Assembly: GCF_018128965.1 (NCBI RefSeq)
Contig: NZ_JAAEDH010000021.1
Location: 1-64,000, forward strand
DNA: 64,000 bases
Origin: Plastoroseomonas arctica
GTDB lineage: Bacteria; Pseudomonadota; Alphaproteobacteria; Acetobacterales; Acetobacteraceae
Direction: 5' to 3'
The stretch's first letter is position 1. Each line of letters starts with the position of its first letter. Made by a program: the position numbers and the translations under genes. Of this stretch, positions 21,858-30,441 are shown piece by piece. The notes below the pieces were generated by a model. The model saw only the letters and a program-made list of their open reading frames with translations, was not told where the DNA came from and searched no databases.

Positions 21858-22145
21858 GAGGAAGCAAGGCCAGGGGCTCTGCCCCTGGACCCCGCGAAGA
21901 TCGTGTCGATCCTCGACCCCCATCTGTGGGTTCTTGGGATTGGGAGGGGGTTGCGGCTCGCCGGGTTGGGGAGAGGGCGCGTAGAGCTCCCGTGATCACA
22001 CGAACTTCCTCGACGCGCCCCCTTCCCAACCAGCGCACATCGATGAAACACTGCCCTCTCCCAGCCCAGGACCACAAATGGGGGTCCAGGGGCCACAGGC
22101 TCCTGGCAGGGGTCGAGGGGGCGGAGCCCCCCGCCTTGCTTTCTC
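21858..22145. repeat. Nested palindromic element, copy 2 (between gltX and a convergent Bug gene)
   Basis: Occupies the complete 288-base space between two stop codons. Outer left hairpin CCAGGGGC-TCT-GCCCCTGG, then AAGATCGTGTCGATCCT-type hairpin, the core TGTGGGTTCTTGGGATTGGG, an inner inverted repeat GGTTGGGGAGAGGGCGCG / CGCGCCCCCTTCCCAACC (16 of 18 pair), the mirrored CCCAGCCCAGGACCA core, and a right-end GGGGC-GGA-GCCCC hairpin followed by CCTTGCTTTC. The right-hand GATCGGCGCGATC hairpin present in copies 1 and 3 is replaced by GGGGCCACAGGCTCCTGG. Confidence 0.85.
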
Positions 22146-23129
22146 CTACTCCGCCCGCATCCCCCCAGCCCGGATCAGCGGCACCCAGCGGTCGTAGTCG
22201 GCCTGGATGTACTGGGCGAAGGCTTCGGGCGTGCCGCCGACGACTTGGGCGGCCTGGGTGGATTCCACCTGCCGGCGGAATTCCGGCATCGCCGCGATGG
22301 CGTTGAAGATGCGATTGGCGGTGGCGACGATCTCCGGGGCGAGGCCGGCGGGGCCGACGATGCCGTGCCAGACGTTGGCTTCGAAGCCGGGGTAGAGGCT
22401 GGCAACGGTGGGGATGTTGGGGAGGAGTGCTACCGGGCCGAGAGAACCCACGGCGATGGCCTTGACGCGGTTGTCGCGGATGAAGGGCAGCGCGGTGGAG
22501 ACGGTGGGGAAGCCGCTGTCCGTCTCGCCCTGGATGAGGCTGCGCATGACTTCGGCGCCGCTGCGGTAGGGCACCGGCGTCATCTGCAGTTCCGCGCGGC
22601 GGATGAGCAGTTCCTGCGCGAGGTGGCTGGCGTGGCCGATCCCCGGATGGGCGAAGGGCATCGGCTGGCGCTGGGCCTTCGCATAGGCGATGAAGCCGGC
22701 GAGGTCATCGACCGGCAGGCTCGCCTTCACGACCAGCACGATGGGCAGGTTCACCAGGTGGCAGATCGGCGTGAAGGCGCGCATCGGGTCGTAGCTGAGG
22801 GAGGGCTGGAGTTCGCGCCCGATGGCGTTCGCACCCAGGTCGGCCATCATCAGCGTGGTGCCGTCGGGTCGCGCGGTGGCGGTGGCTTGCCCCGCGATGC
22901 CGCCACCGGCGCCGCCGCGGTTCTCGACCACGAGCGTCTGGCCGTTGGCATGGGGCCCGAAGAGGTTGGCGACGGTGCGGGACAGCGTATCGACCGCCCC
23001 GCCGGCGCCGAACGGCACGATCAGGCGCGTCGGGCGGTCCGGCCATGCGGCTTGCGCACGGGCCACGCGGGGCAGCGCCGCGGCGACCGCCAGGGCCATG
23101 AGAGCGCGGCGCGAGGACGTGATGTTCAT
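22146..23129 (-). CDS. Bug-family (TTT) periplasmic solute receptor
   Basis: A 327-residue extracytoplasmic binding protein. The signal peptide is Arg-containing (SSRRALMALAVAAALPRVARAQA), followed by the family opening WPDRPTRLIVPFGAGGAVDT, VVENRGGAGGGIAG, and a GTTLMMAD-like block. Bug proteins bind small carboxylates or amides and normally work with TctAB permeases; none is adjacent, so it is an orphan. ATG 23129 starts the signal peptide. It diverges from the DUF1028 gene across 73 bases. Ligand cannot be read from the sequence. Confidence 0.9.
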   Translation of the reverse strand: MNITSSRRALMALAVAAALPRVARAQAAWPDRPTRLIVPFGAGGAVDTLSRTVANLFGPHANGQTLVVENRGGAGGGIAGQATATARPDGTTLMMADLGANAIGRELQPSLSYDPMRAFTPICHLVNLPIVLVVKASLPVDDLAGFIAYAKAQRQPMPFAHPGIGHASHLAQELLIRRAELQMTPVPYRSGAEVMRSLIQGETDSGFPTVSTALPFIRDNRVKAIAVGSLGPVALLPNIPTVASLYPGFEANVWHGIVGPAGLAPEIVATANRIFNAIAAMPEFRRQVESTQAAQVVGGTPEAFAQYIQADYDRWVPLIRAGGMRAE

Positions 23130-23202
23130 GGATGGAATCCCCCGGTGGTTTGCGGCCATAACTGGCGCGAGTTCGATGCGCGTGCAACCGAGGAGTGACT
23201 GC

Positions 23203-23943
23203 ATGACCTGGTCCATCTGTGCCCATGAACCGGAGAGCGGCGCCTTCGCGGTCGCCGTCGCGACGTGCAATTTCGCGGTGGGCGCGAGTTGCCCGCACAC
23301 GCGGGCGGGGGTGGGCGCGGTGTCGACGCAATCGATCACCAACCGCTATCTCGGCCCCGCCGTTCTGGACGCGATGGAGCGCGGCCTGCCCGCAGAGGCG
23401 GCGCTGCGCAGTGCGCTTGCGGGCGATGAGGGGCGCAGCCTGCGTCAGCTCCACGCGATCGACGCGGAGGGGCGGAGTGCCGCCTGGACCGGGGCGCATT
23501 GCGTGGAATGGTGCGGCGATACGGGCCGGCCGGGCGCGAGCTTCGCGGGCAACATGCTGGCCGGGCCGGAGGTGCTCGCGGCGACGGCCGCGGCGTTCGA
23601 GGCCGCCCACGGCCTGCCGCTCGCCGAACGGATGATGCGCGCGATGGAAGCGGGCGATGCCGCCGGCGGCGACCGGCGTGGTCGTCAGTCCGCGGCGCTG
23701 ATCCTCACCACCACCGAGGATTTCCCCGACATCAACCTGCGCGTCGACGACCACAAGGACCCGATCGCGGAGCTGCGGCGCCTGTTCACCCTGTGGGAGG
23801 AGATGGGCGCCGCGCGCATCACCAATGCGCCGCGCAAGGCGAACCCGGCCGGGTTGATCGACATCGACCTCATTGAGGCCGGGTGGCGGGCGAAGGGGCT
23901 GGACCTGCAGTTCCGCCGGCCGGATCACCCGCCCGCGCGCTGA
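23203..23943 (+). CDS. DUF1028 family protein (Ntn-hydrolase-like)
   Basis: A 246-residue cytosolic protein starting TWSICAHEPESGAFAVAVAT, with GVGAVSTQSITNRYLGP, the GAHCVEWCGD block and a long ASFAGNMLAGPEVL stretch, all typical of DUF1028. The family is thought to have an N-terminal-nucleophile hydrolase fold and often sits beside amidohydrolase or peptide-related genes; no reaction has been firmly shown as far as I know. ATG 23203 gives the conserved N-terminus. It may share a promoter region with the divergent Bug receptor, suggesting use of the same solute; this is inference. Confidence 0.85.
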   Translation: MTWSICAHEPESGAFAVAVATCNFAVGASCPHTRAGVGAVSTQSITNRYLGPAVLDAMERGLPAEAALRSALAGDEGRSLRQLHAIDAEGRSAAWTGAHCVEWCGDTGRPGASFAGNMLAGPEVLAATAAAFEAAHGLPLAERMMRAMEAGDAAGGDRRGRQSAALILTTTEDFPDINLRVDDHKDPIAELRRLFTLWEEMGAARITNAPRKANPAGLIDIDLIEAGWRAKGLDLQFRRPDHPPAR

Positions 23944-24044
23944 GAGCAATTGCGGCGGCGCTGCCACGCCCGGACCATGGTGTGGCCATCGGCGTGGGGC
24001 CATATGCGCATCGAGGCCAAACGTTCTGGCTTGGGAGATTTGAG

Positions 24045-24227
24045 ATGCGCAACACTGTGATCCGGCTCGCTGTCCTTGCCTTCGCCGCCGTCGGTCTTTC
24101 GGCCTGCATCGTGGCGCCGGCCCCCTATCGCGGCGGCTATTATGGCCCGCGCTACGGCGGCTACTACGCCGCGCCCGCCCCGCGCTACTACGGCGGGTAC
24201 GGCTACGGGCATGGCTACCGCTACTAG
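24045..24227 (+). CDS. Small Gly/Tyr-rich lipoprotein
   Basis: Sixty residues. A signal peptide (RNTVIRLAVLAFAAVGLSAC) ends in a lipobox LSAC, so Cys21 should be acylated and the mature chain tethered to a membrane. The mature 40 residues are almost entirely Gly, Tyr, Pro, Ala and Arg (GGYYGPRYGGYY, YYGGYGYGHGYRY). No catalytic features. ATG 24045 has a GGAG-like site (TTGGGAG) upstream. Proteins of this composition are widespread in Proteobacteria and of unknown role. A hairpin follows immediately. Confidence 0.75.
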   Translation: MRNTVIRLAVLAFAAVGLSACIVAPAPYRGGYYGPRYGGYYAAPAPRYYGGYGYGHGYRY

Positions 24228-24234
24228 GTGATAA

Positions 24235-24260
24235 GCAGCCCGCCTGAGGCGGCGGGCTGC
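24235..24260. terminator. Hairpin terminator between lipoprotein and RND genes
   Basis: GCAGCCCGCC-TGAGGC-GGCGGGCTGC: a perfect 10-bp stem with a 6-base loop, 8 bases after the lipoprotein stop and 6 bases before the convergent RND stop. There is no clear T run on either side, so it is a weak or Rho-assisted bidirectional terminator at best. Confidence 0.6.
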
Positions 24261-24266
24261 TGCCGG

Positions 24267-27200
24267 CTACTCGGCCGGCGCGACGTTTGAGGGCACTGGG
24301 TTGCGGCTGAACACCCGCGCCAGCCCGTCGAAGCCCAGATACAACACCGGCGTGATGAACAGGGTCAGCACCTGGCTGACCGCGAGCCCGCCGACGACGG
24401 CGAGGCCGAGCGGCTGGCGTAGCTCGGCGGCTGCGCCCCAGCCGGCCGCGATCGGCACCGCGCCCGCCGCGGCTGCCAGCGTCGTCATCAGGATCGGCCG
24501 GAACCGCACCACGCAGGCCTCCCGCACGGCGATACGCGCCGGCGTGCCCGCGCGTTGTCGTTGCAGAGCCACGTCGACGATCATGATGGCGTTCTTCTTC
24601 ACCAGCCCGATCAGCAGCAGCACGCCGATCACCGCAATGACCGAGAGGTCGAGGTTGAACAGCCACAACGTCGCGAAAGCGCCGAGTGCCGCGCCCGGCA
24701 GGCCCGACAGGATGGTCAGCGGGTGGATCAGGCTTTCGTACAGCACGCCCAGCACGACGTAGACGATCAGGACGGCGGCGAGGATCAGCATCCCCTGCCC
24801 CGCCAGCGCCTGCTGGAAGACCTGCGCGGAACCGGTGAATCCGGTGACGATGGTCGGCGGCAGGCCCATGTCGCGCTCGACTGCGCGAATGGCGTTGACG
24901 GCCTCGCCGAGTGCGACGCCCGGCGCGGTGTTGAAGCCGATGGTCACCGCCGGCAGCTGCCCCTGGTGACCGACGGTGAGCGGACCGGAGCGACGCTCGA
25001 TGCTGGCGACCGCGGATAGCGGCACGAGGCCGCCGCGCGTCGAGCGGAGGTAGAGCTTGGCCAGCCCGGATTCGTCGCGCTGGTCCTCGGGCAGCGCCTC
25101 GAGGATGACGGGGTAGGCATTGGCCTGGCCGTAGAGCGTGCTGATCTGTCGCGCGCCGAAGGCCGAATACAGCGCCTGGCGCACCTGGTCGATCGAGACG
25201 CCGAGCGCGGTCGCCCGGTCTCGGTCCACGTTCACCAGCACGACCGGGCTGTCGACCTGGAGGTCGGTGTTCACGTCCTGCATCTGCGGCAGTTGCGCGA
25301 GCCGTGCTTCCAGACGCGGCGCCCAGTCGTAGAGCTCATCGAGCCGCAGACCCTGCAGCGTGTAGAGGTAGAGCGTGCGCGTCTGCCGCGCGCCGAAATT
25401 GAGGTTCTGCACCGGCTGGATGAACACCCGCAGACCCGGGATCTGCGAGGTCTCGCGGCGCAGCTGCTGCATGGTGGTGACAATGTCCGGCCGCTCGCCG
25501 AGCGGCTTGAGCGTCACGAACAGCCGCCCCTGGTTGATCGAGGCCGAGCCGCCGACCGCGCCAAGGTTGGACACCACGCTGACCACATTCGGCGATCGTC
25601 CGAGGATCTCCGCAAGCCGGCCCTGCAGGTCGGACATGGCGTCGATCGAGGCGCCGCGCGGGCCTTCGGTGTTGATCGTGATGATGCCGGTGTCCTCGAC
25701 CGGGAAGAAGCCCTTGGGGATGATGATCGCCATCCAGGCGCAGGCGCCGAGCGAGGCGAAGAACACGATCCACACCACGAACTTGAACTTCAGCGCGCGG
25801 TCCAGCGCCCAGGCATAGCCGCGCTCGATCCCCACGAAGCCCGCTTCCAGCGAGCGCTCGATCGGCCCGGGCTTGGCGTGGTGGCCGCCCTTGAGGCGCG
25901 AGGCCATCAGCGGGGTGAGCGTGAGCGAGACGAAGCAGGAGGCGATGACCGAGAGGCACACCGTCGCCGCAAAGGCGTTGAACACGCGCCCGACCACACC
26001 GCCCATGAGCAGGATGGGCAGGAACACCGCCACCAGCGACAGGGTGATGGACAGGACGGTGAAGCCGATCTCCTTCGAGCCGCGGATCGCGGCCTGCATC
26101 GGCGCCATCCCCTCCTCGATATGGCGCATGATCGCCTCGAGCACGACAATCGCGTCATCCACCACCAGCCCCACCGCGATGGTGAGGCCGAGCAGCGTGA
26201 CGTTGTCGATGCCGTAGCCCAGCGCATACATCAGGCCGAAGGCGACGCAGAGGCTGATCGGCACCGTGACCGAGGGGATGATCGTCGCACTCACCTTGCG
26301 CAGGAACAGGAAGCAGACCAGGACCACGAGGCCGATCGCGATCATCAGGCTTTCCTGCACGTCATGCACCGCGTCGCGGATCGAGAGGCTGCGGTCGAGC
26401 ATGACCTGGAGCTCCGCCCCCGGCGGCAGCGATGCCTGCAGCCCCGGCAGCGAGGCGATCACGCCATCGACCACCTCCACGGTGTTTGCGTCGGGCTGCC
26501 GCAGCACGGCGAGGACCAGCGCCCGCTGGCCGTCGCGCCAGGAGGCCACGCGTTCGTTCTGCACCCCGTCGGCCACGCTCGCGACCTCGTTCAGCCGGAT
26601 CGGCGCATTGGTGCGCCCCGCGATCACCAGCCGCCCGAAGGCCGCGGCATTCTGCGGCTGGTCGTTGGAACTGAGCGTCAGCTGCTGCCGCGTCCCGTTG
26701 AGCAGGCCCACCGGTGCGGAGGAATTCGCCTGCGCGATGGATTGCTGCACGGTGTCGAAGGCGAGGCCCATGGCCGCGATGCGGTCGGGGTCCATCCGCA
26801 CCCGCACGGCGTAGAGCTGCTCGCCGAAGGTCTGCACCTGCGCGACGCCGGGAATGCGCGAGATGGCCGGGCCGATGATGGTGGAGGCGATGTCGTTCAG
26901 CCGGTACAGCGGCGTGTCGCCACCGCGCAGCGTGAGCAGGACCACCGGCGCATCGGCCGGATTGACCTTCCGGTAGGAGGGCGGCGTGGTCATGTCGATC
27001 GGCAATCGGCGCTGCGCCCGGGTGAGCGCGGCCTGCACGTCCTGCGCCGCGGAATCGATGTTGCGCGAGAGCACGAACTGCAGCGTGATCTGCGTCGTGT
27101 CCTGGCCGTTGACCGAGGACATCGTGTCGATGCCGGCGATGGTCGAGAATTCGCGTTCCAGCGGCAGCGCGACGGAGGTCGCCATGGTCTCCGGGCTGGC

Positions 27201-27359
27201 GCCGGGGAAGTTCGCGAAGACGGTGATGACCGGAAAGTCCACGCGCGGAATGGCGGCAACCGGCAGCCGCGTATAGGCGATGATGCCCGCGACCACGGCC
27301 GCGACGCAGAGCAGGCTGGTCATGACCGGCCGCCGGACGCAGAGCTCGGAAATGTTCAT
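24267..27359 (-). CDS. RND efflux pump inner-membrane transporter (MdtB/MdtC-like)
   Basis: Proton-driven exporter of 1030 residues, complete for the HAE1/AcrB family. N-terminus NISELCVRRPVMTSLLCVAA, twelve helices and two large periplasmic loops. The proton-relay Asp pair is visible in GLVVDDAIVVLEAI, and the Lys partner lies in the helix starting GLVKKNAIMIVDVAL. Sequence such as FPVEDTGIITINTEGPRG and GFNTAPGVALGEAV resembles MdtB/MdtC multidrug or metabolite pumps. The adaptor gene lies upstream (32 bases) and together they form one unit; no outer-membrane factor is present locally. Confidence 0.93.
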   Translation of the reverse strand: MNISELCVRRPVMTSLLCVAAVVAGIIAYTRLPVAAIPRVDFPVITVFANFPGASPETMATSVALPLEREFSTIAGIDTMSSVNGQDTTQITLQFVLSRNIDSAAQDVQAALTRAQRRLPIDMTTPPSYRKVNPADAPVVLLTLRGGDTPLYRLNDIASTIIGPAISRIPGVAQVQTFGEQLYAVRVRMDPDRIAAMGLAFDTVQQSIAQANSSAPVGLLNGTRQQLTLSSNDQPQNAAAFGRLVIAGRTNAPIRLNEVASVADGVQNERVASWRDGQRALVLAVLRQPDANTVEVVDGVIASLPGLQASLPPGAELQVMLDRSLSIRDAVHDVQESLMIAIGLVVLVCFLFLRKVSATIIPSVTVPISLCVAFGLMYALGYGIDNVTLLGLTIAVGLVVDDAIVVLEAIMRHIEEGMAPMQAAIRGSKEIGFTVLSITLSLVAVFLPILLMGGVVGRVFNAFAATVCLSVIASCFVSLTLTPLMASRLKGGHHAKPGPIERSLEAGFVGIERGYAWALDRALKFKFVVWIVFFASLGACAWMAIIIPKGFFPVEDTGIITINTEGPRGASIDAMSDLQGRLAEILGRSPNVVSVVSNLGAVGGSASINQGRLFVTLKPLGERPDIVTTMQQLRRETSQIPGLRVFIQPVQNLNFGARQTRTLYLYTLQGLRLDELYDWAPRLEARLAQLPQMQDVNTDLQVDSPVVLVNVDRDRATALGVSIDQVRQALYSAFGARQISTLYGQANAYPVILEALPEDQRDESGLAKLYLRSTRGGLVPLSAVASIERRSGPLTVGHQGQLPAVTIGFNTAPGVALGEAVNAIRAVERDMGLPPTIVTGFTGSAQVFQQALAGQGMLILAAVLIVYVVLGVLYESLIHPLTILSGLPGAALGAFATLWLFNLDLSVIAVIGVLLLIGLVKKNAIMIVDVALQRQRAGTPARIAVREACVVRFRPILMTTLAAAAGAVPIAAGWGAAAELRQPLGLAVVGGLAVSQVLTLFITPVLYLGFDGLARVFSRNPVPSNVAPAE

Positions 27360-27390
27360 CGGGCGATCTCCGGCAAACGGTTCGGTACGG

Positions 27391-28557
27391 TCAATTGAGG
27401 CTCGTCACGCGCTGGGGCGCGGTGGTCCGTTCGACGGCACGGCTGCCATCGGTGACGCGCTGCGCGCCCTCGACGATGACGCGCTCGCCGGCGGCAAGCT
27501 CGCCGCGCACCACGGCACGGTCACCGATGATGCGCACCAGCTCCATCGGCCGCCGGCGCGCGGTGCCGTCGCCGGTAAGGATGAAGATGAAGCGCCCGTT
27601 CTGCCCGGTCTGCAGCGAGGCGGAGGGGATGGTCAGCGCATTCTGCTCCGCCCGCGGCACCATCGACACCTGCACGTACTGGCCGGGCCAGAGCCGGAAA
27701 TCGGCATTCTCGAAGCGTGCCTTGAGCGTGATGGTGCCGGTTGTCGTGTCCACCGTGCTGTCGACGAAGATCAGCTCACCGGTGGCCGGCACCGCGTCGG
27801 CCGCTTCCGCGCGCGCGGTCACCATGGCGGTGTTGGTCCGCATTGCGCGCTGGATTTCCGGCAGCCAGCGCTCGGGCACCGAGAACTGCACCAGCATGGG
27901 GTCCATCCGCGTGATGGTGCCCAGGGCCACGTTCTCGGCCAGGCGCATGAAGCTGCCGATCTGCAGCGGCAGCGCGCCGAGCCGGCCATCGGCCTCGGCG
28001 ACGATGGTCGCGAATTCGATGTTGAGGCGGGTCTGCTGGATCAGCGCCTCGTCGGCGCGCACGGTCGCCGCCGCCGCGGCGGCATCGGCCTGCGCCTGCT
28101 CGAAGCGCTGCTGCGCCGCGAAGCCTTCGCCGCGCAGCGACTGGTAGCGCACGGCGTCGGCCTGGGCGCGGGCGAGCAGGGCACGGTCGCGGGAGAGTTG
28201 GGCTTCCTGCTGGGCGAGGATCGCCTGGTTGAAGCGGCTGTCGAGGGTGAACAGGCGGTCGCCGCGGCGAACGAGGTTGCCTTCGCGCACATGCACCTGG
28301 GTGATCTGGCCGTCGACGCGCGGACGGATGGTGACGACCACTTCGGGGGTGACGATGCCGTTGGCCAGGATCTCGATCGGCACCGAGCCAACCTGCGCCG
28401 GCTCCGTGGTGACGGGGATGCGCGGCGCGGCCGGCGCGGGCGCAGGCGCGCTCGACGCCGCCTGCCCGAGCGCGGCGGCGTGGTCGAGGTAGAATTTCGC
28501 GCCCCCGCCGATCAGTGCCAGGGCAATGCCGCCAAATACCAAAGTCCGAATGCGCAT
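27391..28557 (-). CDS. RND efflux periplasmic adaptor (MdtA-like membrane fusion protein)
   Basis: A 388-residue HlyD/AcrA-type adaptor. One N-terminal membrane anchor (LVFGGIALALIGGGAKFYL), then an Ala/Pro linker, the lipoyl half GIVTPEVVVTIRPRVDGQITQV, a long alpha hairpin rich in Ala/Gln/Arg (residues ~110-175), the second lipoyl half, and a beta barrel with NADFRLWPGQYVQV. It links the downstream RND pump to an outer-membrane channel. ATG 28557 starts the anchor. A 20-base palindrome 56 bases upstream could bind its regulator. Confidence 0.92.
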   Translation of the reverse strand: MRIRTLVFGGIALALIGGGAKFYLDHAAALGQAASSAPAPAPAAPRIPVTTEPAQVGSVPIEILANGIVTPEVVVTIRPRVDGQITQVHVREGNLVRRGDRLFTLDSRFNQAILAQQEAQLSRDRALLARAQADAVRYQSLRGEGFAAQQRFEQAQADAAAAAATVRADEALIQQTRLNIEFATIVAEADGRLGALPLQIGSFMRLAENVALGTITRMDPMLVQFSVPERWLPEIQRAMRTNTAMVTARAEAADAVPATGELIFVDSTVDTTTGTITLKARFENADFRLWPGQYVQVSMVPRAEQNALTIPSASLQTGQNGRFIFILTGDGTARRRPMELVRIIGDRAVVRGELAAGERVIVEGAQRVTDGSRAVERTTAPQRVTSLN

Positions 28558-28612
28558 CACGGTCTCCGACAGGCGAGTATCGCTTATTTGACGCGGGCAA
28601 CGCACAAATAGA

Positions 28613-28632
28613 TTGCAGGCGATCGACTGCAA
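28613..28632. promoter_or_regulatory. Palindromic operator candidate upstream of the RND pump operon
   Basis: TTGCAGGCGATCGACTGCAA is a 20-base inverted repeat with a single mismatched pair (TTGCAG/CTGCAA arms around CGATCG). It lies between cinA and the adaptor gene, 56 bases before the adaptor ATG, where a TetR-like repressor site would be expected. No regulator gene is adjacent, so the binding protein is unknown. Confidence 0.5.
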
Positions 28633-28649
28633 GCCACCAGCCCAGGTAA

Positions 28650-29144
28650 TCAGCCGTCCGGGAACTGGGCAAGTCCGAGGCGGAGAGCAGCCAAGACGCT
28701 CGCCGCGCGGACGGCGTCGCGATCTCCGGAAAAATGGTTTAGCAAAACCTGTGCCTGGGCGCCACGTCGCTGTGCGGCGATGAAAACGGTCCCCACGGGC
28801 TTGCCCGGCACCGCCCCGCCCGGTCCCGCGATCCCAGTGCAGGCGAGCGCGAGATCGGCGCCGGTTCGCTCCAACGCGCCCGCCGCCATAGCCAGGGCAA
28901 CCGGCTCGCTCACCGCGCCATGCGCCGCGAGCAGGGCCTCCGGCACGCCAAGCAGCCGCTGCTTCGCCGCGTTCGAATAGGTGACATAGGCCTCGCCGAG
29001 CGAGGCGGAGCTGCCGGGGATGGCGGTCAGGGCGGCCGCGATCAGCCCGCCGGTGCAGGATTCCGCCGTGGTGACCCATAGCCCGGCGCGCTGCAGGGCG
29101 GCCAGCAGCGCCTCGGCGTCCCGGCGCATGGCATGATCAATCAT
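28650..29144 (-). CDS. cinA: CinA C-terminal domain protein (nicotinamide-nucleotide amidase)
   Basis: Stand-alone 164-residue CinA-C/PncC domain, which deamidates nicotinamide mononucleotide to nicotinate mononucleotide. Visible family blocks are VTTAESCTGGLIAAALTAIPGSS (read in two parts), YVTYSNAAKQRLLGV, GAVSEPVALAMA, and LACTGIAGPGG with KPVGTVFIA. ATG overlaps the pgpA stop in TGATG form, so translation is coupled. It follows pgpA as in many alphaproteobacteria. A second start at 29129 is possible. Confidence 0.93.
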   Translation of the reverse strand: MIDHAMRRDAEALLAALQRAGLWVTTAESCTGGLIAAALTAIPGSSASLGEAYVTYSNAAKQRLLGVPEALLAAHGAVSEPVALAMAAGALERTGADLALACTGIAGPGGAVPGKPVGTVFIAAQRRGAQAQVLLNHFSGDRDAVRAASVLAALRLGLAQFPDG

Positions 29145-29590
29145 CAGCTGAGGACCCCTGGAACCAAATATTGGACGATGACGAGGGTGGCCGCCGCCAT
29201 GGCACCCGCGATCACGTCGTCGAGCATGACGCCCAAGGGCCCGTGCTGGCGATCCGCCCAGCCGACCGGGCCTGGCTTGGTGATGTCGAAGAGGCGGAAC
29301 AGCGCGAAGGCGGCGATCACGCCGGCCAGTGAGGGCACCGGCAGCACGGCCAGTGCCAGCAACTGCCCCGCCGCCTCGTCGATCACGACCCAGCCTGGAT
29401 CGGACGCCGCCTCCGCAGACAGGGCATGCAGCGCCCAGAACCCGAGCGCGCAGGCCAGCGCCGCGAGCGCGAGGCAGGGCAGCGGCCCGAGCAACACGCA
29501 GGGCAGCACCGCGGCGGAGCCCCAGGTGCCCGGAGCCGGCCGCAGGTGCCCGATGCCGCCGAGGCTCGCGACCAGCCGCGCCAATGTCAT
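29144..29590 (-). CDS. pgpA: Phosphatidylglycerophosphatase A
   Basis: Removes the phosphate from phosphatidylglycerophosphate to make phosphatidylglycerol; inner membrane. The 148-residue protein has GIGHLRPAPGTWGSAAVL at the N-terminus, four hydrophobic segments, the conserved VVIDEAAGQLLAL (Asp-Glu), FRLFDITKPGPVGWAD, and GVMLDDVIAG near the end. Length is typical. ATG 29590 overlaps the hydrolase stop (ATGA), and the stop overlaps the cinA start. Confidence 0.93.
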   Translation of the reverse strand: MTLARLVASLGGIGHLRPAPGTWGSAAVLPCVLLGPLPCLALAALACALGFWALHALSAEAASDPGWVVIDEAAGQLLALAVLPVPSLAGVIAAFALFRLFDITKPGPVGWADRQHGPLGVMLDDVIAGAMAAATLVIVQYLVPGVLS

Positions 29591-30441
29591 GGGATGGCGG
29601 CGATGAAGGCGTCGATGCCGGCGATCGCGGCGGCCTCGGTCAGGGTCGGCGCGTGGCCGGTGCCGGGCAGCGCGACCACGCTCATGTCCGGCCGCTGCTT
29701 GCGCATGCGCGCGACCGTCGCGGGCAGCAGGATCTCGCTCACCTCGCCCCAGACCAGCATGAGCGGCACATGGGCGAGGGCGCCGAAGAACCCCCACAGG
29801 TCGGGCCGCGGCCCGGCGCCGGCGCCGACCGCCTCGTCGATCAGCCTTGTGTCCCAGCGCGGATGGAAGCGGCCATCCTCGCCCTTCGCGAAGGTCAGGT
29901 CGGCGAATTCGCGCCAGCCGGCCGCGTCGAGTTCGGGCTGCGGCGGCAGGGCGGCGCGCAGCAGCGCCTCGCAGGCCTCGAGGCTTTCGGCGTTGGGATC
30001 GCGGCGGAGGAAATCGAGCACGAAGGCGTGGCCGATAGCGCCGATCTCGGGGCCGATATCGTTCAGCACCACGCCGCCGAGTGCCGTGGGGCGGATGACG
30101 CCGATCGCCATCGCGATCAGGCCTCCGAAGCTGGTGCCGACCACAACGGGCCGATCGATCTGCAGGGCCGCCATCACGTCGAGCACGTCGCGGATGGCGA
30201 TGTCGGGGCGGTAGCGCGCCGGGTCGGCAGCGCGGTCGCTGGCGCCGCGGCCGGCATAGTCGAGCGTCACCACGCGGCGCGTGCGCGACTGGCGTTCCGC
30301 GAGGCGGCGGAAATCGGCCCCCGTGCGGCAGACGCCGGGCAGGCAGAGCACCGGCGAGCGATGCGCGGCGCCGGCCGGGGGCCGCCAATCCTCGGCATGG
30401 AGGATCAGGCCGTCGCGCGCTGAGATGCGATGGGGCGTCAA
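29587..30441 (-). CDS. Alpha/beta hydrolase
   Basis: A 284-residue single-domain alpha/beta hydrolase without signal peptide. The oxyanion region is VLCLPGVCRTGADF, the nucleophile elbow GTSFGG carries Ser, the acid is probably in MLVWGEVSEIL (Glu or nearby), and the His is in LPGTGHAPTL. The fold is clear, substrate is not. The start codon is TTG at 30441, overlapping the TGA stop of the preceding repeat-protein gene in the four bases TTGA (minus strand), so its translation depends on that gene. Confidence 0.85.
   Translation of the reverse strand: MTPHRISARDGLILHAEDWRPPAGAAHRSPVLCLPGVCRTGADFRRLAERQSRTRRVVTLDYAGRGASDRAADPARYRPDIAIRDVLDVMAALQIDRPVVVGTSFGGLIAMAIGVIRPTALGGVVLNDIGPEIGAIGHAFVLDFLRRDPNAESLEACEALLRAALPPQPELDAAGWREFADLTFAKGEDGRFHPRWDTRLIDEAVGAGAGPRPDLWGFFGALAHVPLMLVWGEVSEILLPATVARMRKQRPDMSVVALPGTGHAPTLTEAAAIAGIDAFIAAIP

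Noticed and set aside
25293-27398. 701-codon plus-strand frame over the RND gene
   Set aside because: Arg/His/Asp-rich shadow; the RND transporter is intact on the other strand.
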